From the NCBI GenBank assembly GCA_021775315.1, contig JAJFIC010000068.1, positions 1-64,000 on the forward strand: 64,000 bases of DNA, written 5' to 3'. This document shows positions 51,404 through 59,824 of the stretch, in pieces (position 1 is the stretch's first letter; the number at the start of each line of letters is the position of its first letter). The stretch is from Paracoccaceae bacterium (GTDB lineage: Bacteria; Pseudomonadota; Alphaproteobacteria; Rhodobacterales; Rhodobacteraceae). The notes below the pieces were generated by a model. That model was not told the DNA's origin. It saw only the letters and a program-made list of their open reading frames with translations, and did no database searches. Made by a program: the position numbers and the translations under genes.

Positions 51404-52795
51404 TCATGCGCCCACCGCCGGAATTGGTAAGCCTTGTCCGCCTGTTGTCACAGGGGATGGTTGCGCTGTTTCCTCAGCAGGTTGATCGCAAAGATCAAGA
51501 TCAATAAAGAACGTCGTGCCCTTGCCGATCTCGCTGGTGAAATCAATCGAACCATTATGCAGGTTCAGCAATTGTTTGGTGATGTTAAGGCCAAGTCCGG
51601 TGCCGCCATAAGACCGCCGGTCCGACGCATCAACCTGCGAGAATTTTTCAAACACAGTTTCATGCGCCCCTTCCGGAATGCCGATGCCTTCATCTTTGAC
51701 AGAAATCCGCGCCCTTTCACCGACCCGTTCAAGCGTAACTTCAACCACGTCGCTTTCGTCGGAAAACTTGATCGCGTTTGATAAAACATTGGCCATGATT
51801 TGCATCAGCCGCCCGAAATCACCCGATACCTGAAAATCGCCCTCGGCAATCTTGGTGGTGACCGTCACGCTATGCCCACCGGCATACCCGTCAATCGCCT
51901 TTACGGAATCCTGAACCATTGCCGCCAGATCGACCGGCACAGGATGGAAAACCATCGCCCCGGATTCGATCTTTTGCACGTCCAACAGTTCGTTAATCAG
52001 CTGATTAAGCCGCATCGAGTTTTTTGACGCAATGGCGAAAACAGGCGCCATCTTGTCAGGAATATCGCCCAAATGGCCACTATCAATCAGATCAATAGAC
52101 CCCTTGATTGACGTAAGCGGTGTGCGCAATTCATGCGTCACCATCGCCAGAAACTGGGTTTTCGCTGTATTGGCGGCCATGGCTCGACCATGCTCGACGC
52201 GCAAAGTTTCCATTTGACTTAAGTTGCGCTGATAAAGTCGCAGGAAAATAACGGCACTTTCCACGATGATATAAAGAACAAAAACCACGGTCAGGAAATT
52301 CAGCCACAAACTGGATTGGAAAGGTGCCCTGGTGACCCAAATGTCATGTATCGGAATATAAAGCGTGACCGAGCCGTAAATGCCAAGCCTCAGCATAAGA
52401 ACCCGCACCAGCTGGTGGTTGTTCATCGCCGCAAACAGCGCCGCCGCCAGTAAGAACAGCAACGGCGTGAAATGCGCCGATGGTCCCTCTTGGTCCGCGA
52501 TGACCAGCGCAAAAAGGCTGACCGCACTCGCGCTAAAAACGGTGCTGATGGTCAATAAGTTCAGAAAATGCCTCGTGGTTGTGCGGCCATCGTCTTTCCA
52601 GCCAAGGATACGGCGCGAGATGTAAAGATCGAACAATTCAGTCATCACGCAAACCGCGTAACAGAAAAACGCGATCTGAAAGCTGAAATAGTACCCCGTC
52701 AGCAGGGTCGCGCCAACGAACATGAACTGACGATGCCAGAACAGCTTTTGGCCGCCCTCGACAAAATCTCTCATCTGTTTTTTCAGTCGGTTCAT
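51404..52795 (-). CDS. Membrane-embedded sensor histidine kinase
   Basis: The 463-residue kinase has an N-terminal block of six hydrophobic helices (about 25-190) with no large periplasmic loop. A short coiled coil and the dimerisation domain follow, with MVTHELRTPLTSIKGSIDLID-type H-box near 220 (shown as HELRTPLTSIKG). The ATPase domain has NVLSNAIKFS near 345, DEGIGIPEGA near 372 and GGTGLGLNITKQLL near 400. All catalytic boxes are intact. A sensor built from membrane helices suits hydrophobic signals or energy state, as in CqsS/LqsS-type receptors. It is upstream of the response regulator on the same strand. Confidence 0.9.
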   Translation of the reverse strand: MNRLKKQMRDFVEGGQKLFWHRQFMFVGATLLTGYYFSFQIAFFCYAVCVMTELFDLYISRRILGWKDDGRTTTRHFLNLLTISTVFSASAVSLFALVIADQEGPSAHFTPLLFLLAAALFAAMNNHQLVRVLMLRLGIYGSVTLYIPIHDIWVTRAPFQSSLWLNFLTVVFVLYIIVESAVIFLRLYQRNLSQMETLRVEHGRAMAANTAKTQFLAMVTHELRTPLTSIKGSIDLIDSGHLGDIPDKMAPVFAIASKNSMRLNQLINELLDVQKIESGAMVFHPVPVDLAAMVQDSVKAIDGYAGGHSVTVTTKIAEGDFQVSGDFGRLMQIMANVLSNAIKFSDESDVVEVTLERVGERARISVKDEGIGIPEGAHETVFEKFSQVDASDRRSYGGTGLGLNITKQLLNLHNGSIDFTSEIGKGTTFFIDLDLCDQPAEETAQPSPVTTGGQGLPIPAVGA

Positions 52796-53407
52796 ACTAT
52801 ACGACTCTCAGTTTCGTTGACTCACAAGACACACATTAATTGGTAAATACGGCCATAATGAGAATTCGCAGTGCTTCTGGCTCGAATTTGGCGCTTGGCT
52901 TGATTGGTACCCACATTCCCTGTTTTTAGCGGTGCTGGCGTTCAGATTACGCGGTGAAAACAACACCAAAAAAGGAAAAACACTGGTTACAAATACAACC
53001 CTTACTTGAAACTATGGCGTTTTTTGGGCATTTTTCGCAATTTGTAGAGGATTTGTTAACTATTCCTAACACCAGCGGAGGATTGATGCGGAAACCGGAA
53101 TTGAGAAGGCAAAACTGGCAAACAATCCAAGGTTTTTTGCCGCGTTAACCATCACAATCGAAACCGGGTTTTTGGCGTTATTCCGGCCACTGGATGCACC
53201 ATCAAACATGCACGGCCCGAAATCAGTTGCCCTGCGCGGTTAAAAACCTGATCCTGAAACCTGATCCAAATCAAAGACGTGCGGCCCGGTTTGCCCGCTT
53301 AATGGGCCAGCGTTTCACATAATCAGGCGCCCCGGCAGGTGCACACCGCACCCGCCATTTTGGCGTTCCAGCCAAGCGCGCGTCTGTTGTAATCAGGAAA
53401 GTGTACC
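52796..53407. other. Gap with a possible mini-ORF
   Basis: This is 612 bases between the divergent kinase gene and the exported protein gene. It contains A/T-rich promoter-like sequence near 52800-52870 and T/A-rich sequence around 52970-53070, and a 20-codon ORF with a strong ribosome site at 53086. Nothing else is recognised. Confidence 0.4.
53086..53148 (+). other. Possible 20-residue ORF with strong ribosome site
   Basis: An ATG at 53086 follows GCGGAGGATTG, a near-ideal ribosome site, and the frame ends in TAA at 53148 (basic peptide beginning MRKPELRRQNW). It lies 260 bp upstream of the next gene. It could be a leader peptide or a small basic protein. Confidence 0.25.
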
Positions 53408-53977
53408 ATGTTCAAATTCATCCGCAGCCAAATATCCGCCCTTATCCTCGCGTCCCTGGCGTTTCCCGGCGTCGCCGTCGCCCAAGGCTGCATTCAGCGG
53501 ATTGATGACGCGACCGGGATCTATCGCGACGGCAGTTTTGCCCAGCAGGTGCGTTTCATCACCACCTATTTCAGCCAGATATCTGAACGTGACATCTACA
53601 ATTCCAAGGGCGGCAGGCTGTCGACTTATCGCCAGATCCTGCAACAGGACCGCGCCAACGTTAACCGTTTTGGCCTGCGTGACTATGTTAACATGTCGGA
53701 CGGCGAGACCGATGCAAACGGCAATCTGGTTGAATGGAAAATGTGGGATGACACCGATGATTTTTTCACAACCCCCCAGCGGCGCGCCTTGCTGACCACC
53801 ATGCCACTGATTTTCAACTGCAACGATCAGGGGCGGCCAGATGATCACGAAAACAGCGCGGACTTCCTGTTCTGGACCCGCGCAATGGCCAAAGGGCAGG
53901 TGCCCGGCACCCTGATGCTGATGGTCATTCCGCTGCCACAGGGCGGTTACGGGTTTCATTTTAGTTTTGTCGGTTAA
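53408..53977 (+). CDS. Exported protein of unknown function
   Basis: The 189-residue protein has a signal peptide (about 1-25, ending VAVA, mature start QGCIQRIDDATG). The mature part is mixed alpha/beta with two cysteines (QGCIQ and FNCNDQG), so one disulfide is possible. GQVPGTLMLMVIPLPQGGYGF closes the sequence, shown as VPGTLMLMVIPLPQ. I do not recognise a family. The next gene, 52 bp downstream on the same strand, is also exported. Confidence 0.7.
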   Translation: MFKFIRSQISALILASLAFPGVAVAQGCIQRIDDATGIYRDGSFAQQVRFITTYFSQISERDIYNSKGGRLSTYRQILQQDRANVNRFGLRDYVNMSDGETDANGNLVEWKMWDDTDDFFTTPQRRALLTTMPLIFNCNDQGRPDDHENSADFLFWTRAMAKGQVPGTLMLMVIPLPQGGYGFHFSFVG

Positions 53978-54029
53978 CGCAACCGGTGGCATGGTCAGGC
54001 CGCAGTAAGGTAAAGGGCGCAGCAGGCGA

Positions 54030-55058
54030 ATGAAGGCCAATTTCGGTAGAATAACTCGCCAATTTCGGCTTATTTCATGCCTGTGGATCATCGCGGTGGC
54101 CATTGCCCCGGTTGCGTGCGCCCAGCCAATTGAATGGCGCAGTTTCCCCCAAAGCAACGCCCAGCCGGGCGTTTTTGAACCCTCAGCAATACGCCAACTG
54201 CCTGATGGGCGGCTGTTCGTGGCGCAAGATGAGGTCCGCGCCGCCTTTGGCAGCTTCACCCTCAGCCATCAGGGTTTGGCGCAGCAATTCAGCCCAACCA
54301 TCAAATCAAATGGCCAAGCCCTGCCGCGCCTTAACGATCTGGAGGGTCTCGCGCAGGCCCCAAACGGCACGCTTTACGCGATCACCTCTTTTTCCCGCAC
54401 CAAAGCAGGCAAACGCCGCGCCGCCCGGCACCGGTTCGTGCAGGTCCAACTGACCGCAGGCGCAATCAGCGGCCTGACGGTCTATGGCGATCTGCTGGAT
54501 GACATTCTTGCGGCCTATCCCGCACTGAAACAGGCCGAAAAATCGCCCTATGCCAAAGGCAGGCATGGCTTCAATATCGAAGGGCTAGGCTTTGATAAAT
54601 CCGGCAAAACCCTGATGATCGGCCTGCGCGGGCCAGTGCTGGGCAAAGACAGCCTGATCCTGCGACTGGAAAACCCAGCCGAGGTATTCAAAGGCCAGCC
54701 CCCCCGGTTTTCGCCCAACCTGATCCGGCTTGACCTCAACAAAGGCGGCATTCGCGCACTCAGCTATATTCCGGCCTTGGACATGTATCTTTTGGTGGCG
54801 CAGAAGGCGAACAAAAAGGGCGCCTCAAACACTGCATCAAATCTGTGGATCTGGAGCGGTGAACCCAATGAGCCGCCCAAACAGGTGGACATTCCGGGCC
54901 TTGATCTGCGCAACGCCGAGGGTATCACTCAAATTCGTCACATGGACCGCGCCTATGTTTTCTTGGTAAGTGATGATGGTGACCGGACCAAAGCGCGGCC
55001 CGCCCATTACCTGATGTTACCCGTTGAACGGGTGGCAGAAAATTTACCTAAACCGTGA
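54030..55058 (+). CDS. DUF3616-like exported protein
   Basis: The 342-residue protein has a signal peptide (about 12-32, ending PVACA). It has beta-propeller-like repeats: PSAIRQLPDGRLFVAQDEVR, LNDLEGLAQAPNGTLYAITS, GFNIEGLGFDKSGKTLMIGL and ALSYIPALDMYLLVA. The two EGL motifs are typical of DUF3616 and phytase/esterase-like propeller proteins. It is periplasmic or secreted; the substrate is unknown. It lies between another exported protein and a DUF4956 membrane protein on the same strand. Confidence 0.7.
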   Translation: MKANFGRITRQFRLISCLWIIAVAIAPVACAQPIEWRSFPQSNAQPGVFEPSAIRQLPDGRLFVAQDEVRAAFGSFTLSHQGLAQQFSPTIKSNGQALPRLNDLEGLAQAPNGTLYAITSFSRTKAGKRRAARHRFVQVQLTAGAISGLTVYGDLLDDILAAYPALKQAEKSPYAKGRHGFNIEGLGFDKSGKTLMIGLRGPVLGKDSLILRLENPAEVFKGQPPRFSPNLIRLDLNKGGIRALSYIPALDMYLLVAQKANKKGASNTASNLWIWSGEPNEPPKQVDIPGLDLRNAEGITQIRHMDRAYVFLVSDDGDRTKARPAHYLMLPVERVAENLPKP

Positions 55059-55092
55059 TACAGATGACAAAAGACGCATAAAGGGGAACAGG

Positions 55093-55662
55093 ATGAATAT
55101 CGACTATCTAGACTTTTTGCGTGATCTACTGATTGACGTGGTGGCAACCTATGTCTTTGTTTTTCTGATATATTACCGCCGCCACGGCGACCGTGACATG
55201 GCGGTGACCCTTGGCCTGTTCAACGCATTCCTGTTTACCATCGTCATTGCGCTGACCCTGACGGAAATCAATATGGGCGCGGGGTTCGCCCTGTTTGCCG
55301 TTCTGTCGATCATCTCGCTGCGCAGCGTCAACATCGCCAAGATCGAGGTCGGGTATCTGTTCGGCGTCATCGCGCTGGCGTTGATCAACGGCATCTCGTT
55401 TCCCGACTACACCCTGCTGGCCCTTGCCAATCTGGTGATCGTTGGCAGCGCTTTCGTGCTCGACAGCCCTTGGTTGGTCCGCCCAACGCTCGAGGTTGAT
55501 CTGACGCTCGATAACATCACAGTTGCCGAGGTGATGGACAAGCCCGGCCTGACAACCCGCATCGCCACGCTTTACCAATTGCCGGTTCAGCACCTCAGAA
55601 TTCAAAAATATAATCCTGAAAAAGCGACCCTGCGCGTCACCGCGCGCCTACGTCTTAAATAG
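55093..55662 (+). CDS. DUF4956 family membrane protein
   Basis: The protein of about 189 residues starts at MNIDYLDFLRDLLIDV (ATG 55093, with a GGGGAACAGG ribosome site). It has four membrane helices (about 5-25, 35-55, 60-80 and 88-120) with GLFNAFLFTIVIALT and GFALFAVLSIISLRSVNIA. A cytoplasmic tail of about 70 residues follows. The pattern is that of DUF4956, membrane proteins often found near polyphosphate or extracellular-polymer genes. The role here is unknown. It may be co-transcribed with the DUF3616-like gene. Confidence 0.78.
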   Translation: MNIDYLDFLRDLLIDVVATYVFVFLIYYRRHGDRDMAVTLGLFNAFLFTIVIALTLTEINMGAGFALFAVLSIISLRSVNIAKIEVGYLFGVIALALINGISFPDYTLLALANLVIVGSAFVLDSPWLVRPTLEVDLTLDNITVAEVMDKPGLTTRIATLYQLPVQHLRIQKYNPEKATLRVTARLRLK

Positions 55663-55666
55663 GCGC

Positions 55667-56440
55667 TCAGGGTTGCGGGCGGCGAATGTTGCGCTCCATC
55701 AGACGTCGATACAAACCGGGCGACAGGCGGTTCACCAGCCACGCAAGCCTCGCCACGCGCCCAACCGGAATGAAGGGCTTGCCCTTAAAGACACCCTTCA
55801 GTATTGCCGCCGCCGCGTCCTTGGCTGACATATAATCCACCCCATCCGGGGCCGATCCGGGCCGCGCGATACCGCTATCATCTGAGTTGGCATTGCCAAT
55901 ATTGGTCGCCACAAAAGACGGTGCCGCTATGGAAACCTGCACACCAAAAACCGCCTCTTCTGATCTGAGCGAGCCAAAGAAACCTTCAAGCGCGTGCTTG
56001 CTGGCTGCATAAGTGGTGCGGGAATAAAGAGGGCTGAACCCTGCGACGGACGAGATCGCCAGATGTACGCCGCCGCTTTGACGAAGATCGCCCAGAAACG
56101 CCCGCGCGGTTTCTACGGCTGCGAAATAATTGACCTCAAACACGCGGCGATGCGAAACCTCATCCCCTTGGGAAAACACCCCGATCTGGGTAACTCCGGC
56201 ATTATAAATCACCATATCAATCGACTTATGCCGCGCCCGGATCGCGTCAAAAACCTCGGCCCGCTCATCGCCATCCGTCAGATCACAGCCATAGGCCCTT
56301 TGCGCCGACGTCACAGGCAACGCCAAAAGCTGCGGCCCCGGTAGATCGACCAGCACCGTGAACCAGCCCCGCCCTTGCAAGTCAGCCGCCAAAGCCTGCC
56401 CCAACCCGCCAGCGCCGCCTGTAATGATCGCCGTTTTCAT
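55667..56440 (-). CDS. Short-chain dehydrogenase/reductase
   Basis: The 257-residue classical SDR has TGGAGGLGQALAADL near 7 (TGxxxGxG), NAGVTQIG near 85, an active-site serine in ISSVAGFSP near 130 and YAASKHALEGFF near 148 (YxxxK). The C-terminal segment with GRVARLAWLVNRLSPGLYRR resembles SDRs acting on fatty or steroid-like substrates. The start ATG at 56440 overlaps the epimerase stop. It is the last of four coupled genes with the epimerase, BASS transporter and flavin monooxygenase. Confidence 0.9.
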   Translation of the reverse strand: MKTAIITGGAGGLGQALAADLQGRGWFTVLVDLPGPQLLALPVTSAQRAYGCDLTDGDERAEVFDAIRARHKSIDMVIYNAGVTQIGVFSQGDEVSHRRVFEVNYFAAVETARAFLGDLRQSGGVHLAISSVAGFSPLYSRTTYAASKHALEGFFGSLRSEEAVFGVQVSIAAPSFVATNIGNANSDDSGIARPGSAPDGVDYMSAKDAAAAILKGVFKGKPFIPVGRVARLAWLVNRLSPGLYRRLMERNIRRPQP

Positions 56441-57372
56441 CCCAGACCTGCCGCTTGTCGCCACAGATCAAACACCTCGCGGCTGGATTTTTGTGGGCTG
56501 TAGCCAAAAACCTGTTTCAGCGCCGCGTTGCTGAGAACCGGCCGGTACTGCAAAAACCTGACCTGCTCAGGCCCATAGCGCGTCAACCCCAGCGGGCGCG
56601 CCAATCCCAATGCCGCGCGCAATGCCCAAGCGGGCAAGCGCAACACCGGTTTGCCCATCAAACCCGCCAGATCGTCAACGCCAAGCCAGCCATCGCCCGC
56701 CACATTGAATATGCCTGCTGGCCCATCCGTCGCTGCGCGTTTCAGGATGGCCGCCAGATCACCGGTCCAGATAAACACAAACGGGCTGTCTGATCCGGTC
56801 ACCGCCAGCAGCCGTTTTTTGTGAAACAGTGCCGTGATCTGATTGTCCAGACCCGCCCCCAGAACAGTACCAACCCGCAGCACCACCTGCTCAAGCTCGG
56901 GCGCAGCCTCGCGCGCGTCTGCCAGCATATGTTCAACCAGCGCCTTGTGATGCGCATAGGCGAATTCTGCATTGCCCCTGATCGCGTCGCTTTCCACCAA
57001 CGGCACCGGATTATCCGCGTGATAGCCATAGGCCGCCCCGCTAGAGGTCACCACAAGCCGCGCCACCTTATGTTTGATGCAGGCCGCCAGAACGTTTTCG
57101 GTGCCGGTCACATCAACCGAATATTCAAATGCGCGGGTTGATCCCGGTCCGGGGGTGACGATCGACGCCAGATGCACCACCACATCGGGCCGCATCGCGC
57201 CGATCACCCGATCCGCATCTGCGCCGCGCACATCCAGATCGCAGTAGCGCATATTGCCAGGCAAATCCTTTGGCGGCGCAATATCCGTGGCCACCACGTC
57301 AAGACCGTCAAGCGCTGCCAGCAACGCGCGCCCAACCGCGCCGGACGCCCCTGTGATCAGAATACGGCTCAT
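56437..57372 (-). CDS. NAD-dependent epimerase/dehydratase family protein
   Basis: The 311-residue extended SDR starts at MSRILITGASGAVGRALLAA, has VVVHLASIVTPGP near 70 and the catalytic FAYAHHKALVEHML near 135 (YxxxK). A late GIFNVAGDGWLGVDDLAGLM near 225 and a C-terminal helix-rich end follow. The ATG at 57372 is preferred because it overlaps the BASS stop by 4 bp. Such proteins act on sugar nucleotides or 3-hydroxysteroid/terpenoid substrates. In this operon a non-sugar substrate is more likely. Confidence 0.88.
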   Translation of the reverse strand: MSRILITGASGAVGRALLAALDGLDVVATDIAPPKDLPGNMRYCDLDVRGADADRVIGAMRPDVVVHLASIVTPGPGSTRAFEYSVDVTGTENVLAACIKHKVARLVVTSSGAAYGYHADNPVPLVESDAIRGNAEFAYAHHKALVEHMLADAREAAPELEQVVLRVGTVLGAGLDNQITALFHKKRLLAVTGSDSPFVFIWTGDLAAILKRAATDGPAGIFNVAGDGWLGVDDLAGLMGKPVLRLPAWALRAALGLARPLGLTRYGPEQVRFLQYRPVLSNAALKQVFGYSPQKSSREVFDLWRQAAGLG

Positions 57373-58274
57373 CTTGCAGCGTCGTTGCGCGACACCCAAC
57401 CGGCCAGCGCGATGCCGGAAATGGCGTGCCAGATGCCCCAGAACGCCGCCACCACCGCCATGCCGCCCAAGCCGCCGAAAAACCCAAAGATCAGGATCAG
57501 CCCAAGGCCAGAGTTTTGTATCCCGGTTTCGATGGTCACCGCCCGACGATCATATTCCGACAGGCCAGCAATCCGCGCCGCCACATTGCCACCGCCAAGC
57601 GCCAGCCCGTTATGCACAAACACCAGAACCGCCACCAGACCGGCATATTGCAGGAAAAAGCCCCAGTTTGCCGCCAGTGCCAGCACGATAAAGGTCAGGA
57701 AAATCCCCATGCTGATCCATTGCATCGGTTTGCGAATACGGCCCGCCAGCTCAGGCATGCGGGCATTGACCAGTATGCCCAGACACAAGGGCAGCACCAG
57801 CATGAAAACAATCGTGATCGCCACGGAAACCGGGTCAATCGCCACGGCAAACAGCACCTCGCGCGTTGGGCCATAAAGGCTGCCCCAGAACGCGACGTTT
57901 AGCGGCGTCAGCAAGATCGCCCCGATGGTTGCAAACGCGGTCATCGACACCGAAAGCGCGGTATTGCCGCCCGCACGATGGGTGATGAAGTTTGAGATAT
58001 TGCCCCCCGGACACGCCGCCACCAGAATAAGCCCCAGCGCAATCGACGCGCGTGGCTGCAACACCAGCACCATAAGAAAGGTCAGGATCGGCAGCAACAC
58101 AAACTGCGACAGCAACCCGGTTATCAATGGCTTTGGCGCACGCATCAACTGGCCAAAATCCGACAGCTTCAGATCAAGCGCGATGGAAAACATCACAATC
58201 GCCAGAATGCCGTTCAGCAATTGCAGCGATCCCGCCGAAAAGTTCAGAATAACCCCGTCAACATCGCCCATCAA
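57369..58274 (-). CDS. Bile acid:sodium symporter (BASS) family transporter
   Basis: The 301-residue inner-membrane protein has about ten helices and the BASS family marks AACPGGNISNFITHRAGGN near 87 (sodium-binding region), followed by AFATIGAILLTPLNVA near 112. A later family motif ETGIQNSGLGLILIFGFFGG is near 250. BASS proteins couple Na+ influx to uptake of organic acids such as bile acids, pantothenate or pyruvate. It overlaps both neighbours by 4 bp. The sodium gradient would be supplied by the Na+-NQR encoded in this same window. Confidence 0.9.
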   Translation of the reverse strand: MMGDVDGVILNFSAGSLQLLNGILAIVMFSIALDLKLSDFGQLMRAPKPLITGLLSQFVLLPILTFLMVLVLQPRASIALGLILVAACPGGNISNFITHRAGGNTALSVSMTAFATIGAILLTPLNVAFWGSLYGPTREVLFAVAIDPVSVAITIVFMLVLPLCLGILVNARMPELAGRIRKPMQWISMGIFLTFIVLALAANWGFFLQYAGLVAVLVFVHNGLALGGGNVAARIAGLSEYDRRAVTIETGIQNSGLGLILIFGFFGGLGGMAVVAAFWGIWHAISGIALAGWVSRNDAAR

Positions 58275-59596
58275 TTTCCCCTTTTCAACGCTTTGATCCT
58301 GTCCGTTACCGCCCGCCGATAGGTGGCCTTGTCCACGTAATAAGCCATGCGCGCCACGTTCAGGTAATTCATGCCGCCGGTTGCACGTTTGAAGTCGCGC
58401 GCTTTTTCTGACCTGATCGCCTCGGCCGCCGGGGTGCCGTTTCGCAGGCCTTTAATATAGCACGCCACCATTTCCGCCTGTTCATGGCGACCCTGCCAAC
58501 CAAGGCCTGACGCTTCAACCATGCCAAGCACAAACAGATCATCGCGCTTGGGATGCAAGGCGTTCAAAAACAAATGCGGCGCGTCGCCCTGCCAGTTCAG
58601 CAGATCACGCGCAATGAACGGGTAATGCAGTTTATACCCCGTCGCCGCCAACACCATGTCATATTCACCCGAACTGCCATCCTTGAAATGCACCTGCTTG
58701 CCGTCAAAGCGGTCAATGTCGGGGCGGACTTTCAAATCGCCATGCCCGGCATGAAACAAGATCAGCGAATTGATCACCGGATGGCTTTCATAAAGCGCGT
58801 AATCCGGTTTCGGAAAACCGTATTTCTGCGGGTCGCCAACAAACCAACGCAGGATCGTCCCATCGACCCGCCGCTTTAGCCACATCGGCAGTTTGATCGC
58901 ACCACCCATCGTGTCGGCAGGAACACCAAACACGTATTTCGGCACGAAATAATACCCCCGCCGCATCGACAAATCGCAACTGGCCCCATGATGGATCGCA
59001 TCAACCGCGATATCGCAGCCAGAGTTGCCAGCCCCGACAATCAGCACCCGTTTACCGGTGAATTGTTCCGCCTTGCGATAGGCGCTGGAATGGATCAACT
59101 CGCCACAGAACCGGCCTTTGAATGTCGGCATGTTCGGCTCTGACAGCGTGCCATTGGCGATCAGAATGCCTGCGTAAATTTCGCTGACCTCCTTACCGTC
59201 CGGCCCTTTTGAGCGGACCTGCCAACCCGCACCATCCTCGCCCAGTGGCTCCACCGACAGGATTTCGGTTTCAAATCGGTACTGTTGATAAAGGTCGTAA
59301 TGCCGGGCGAAGTCCTGAAAATAGGTTTTCATTTCGCGGTGCGACGGGTATTCAGCGGCGTCCTCTGGCATCGGAAAATCGGTAAATTCGGTCATGGATT
59401 TTGACGAGATTAAATGCGCGCTGGCATACATCGTCGATTTCGGCCCGTCGATATCCCACAGCCCGCCGACATCCGAATGCAGCTCAAAACCCTGAAAGGC
59501 GATGCCTTGTTCCAGCAGGTTCTTGGCCATGGCCAGCCCCATCGGACCGGCCCCGATTAGTGCAAATTTGTCGGGAATTGTGTTTGGTTTTGTCAT
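58271..59596 (-). CDS. Flavin-containing monooxygenase
   Basis: The protein of about 441 residues starts at MTKPNTIPDKFALIGAGP. It has the FAD fold ALIGAGPMGLAMAKNLLEQG near 14, the FMO fingerprint FCGELIHSSAY (FxGxxxHxxxY) near 165, the NADPH fold VLIVGAGNSGCDIA near 185 and LAATGYKLHYPF near 320. FMOs oxygenate N, S or, in Baeyer-Villiger type enzymes, ketone substrates. It is the first gene of the four-gene operon with the BASS transporter, epimerase and SDR. Confidence 0.9.
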   Translation of the reverse strand: MTKPNTIPDKFALIGAGPMGLAMAKNLLEQGIAFQGFELHSDVGGLWDIDGPKSTMYASAHLISSKSMTEFTDFPMPEDAAEYPSHREMKTYFQDFARHYDLYQQYRFETEILSVEPLGEDGAGWQVRSKGPDGKEVSEIYAGILIANGTLSEPNMPTFKGRFCGELIHSSAYRKAEQFTGKRVLIVGAGNSGCDIAVDAIHHGASCDLSMRRGYYFVPKYVFGVPADTMGGAIKLPMWLKRRVDGTILRWFVGDPQKYGFPKPDYALYESHPVINSLILFHAGHGDLKVRPDIDRFDGKQVHFKDGSSGEYDMVLAATGYKLHYPFIARDLLNWQGDAPHLFLNALHPKRDDLFVLGMVEASGLGWQGRHEQAEMVACYIKGLRNGTPAAEAIRSEKARDFKRATGGMNYLNVARMAYYVDKATYRRAVTDRIKALKRGN

Positions 59597-59746
59597 CCGC
59601 CCAAGCTTGAGCATTCAGGCCGAAAGCTCAAGAAATATTTGCAGGTTGGGGCGTTCAGAGCGCGGTGGCTTTGAGTGGTGGAACACCCATAACTATCTGT
59701 TAAGTTAAGGGAAAATTAATATCGAGAGGTATCAGAGTACCGAAAA

Positions 59747-59764
59747 TGTTTCGCACGCGAAACA
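59747..59764 (-). terminator. Perfect palindrome, likely terminator of the ABC/outer-membrane operon
   Basis: TGTTTCGC and GCGAAACA are exact 8-bp arms around a 2-base centre at 59747-59764, about 60 bp after the stop of the outer-membrane protein gene. On the minus strand the stem is followed by TTTTCGG, giving a hairpin with a short T-run. It also lies about 150 bp upstream of the flavin monooxygenase start, so an operator role is possible. Confidence 0.5.
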
Positions 59765-59824
59765 AATTTCCCCTAAGCCCTTGATTTGTGGTCAGCGGCC
59801 AGCGCGCCGGATGCGCGCGAATTA

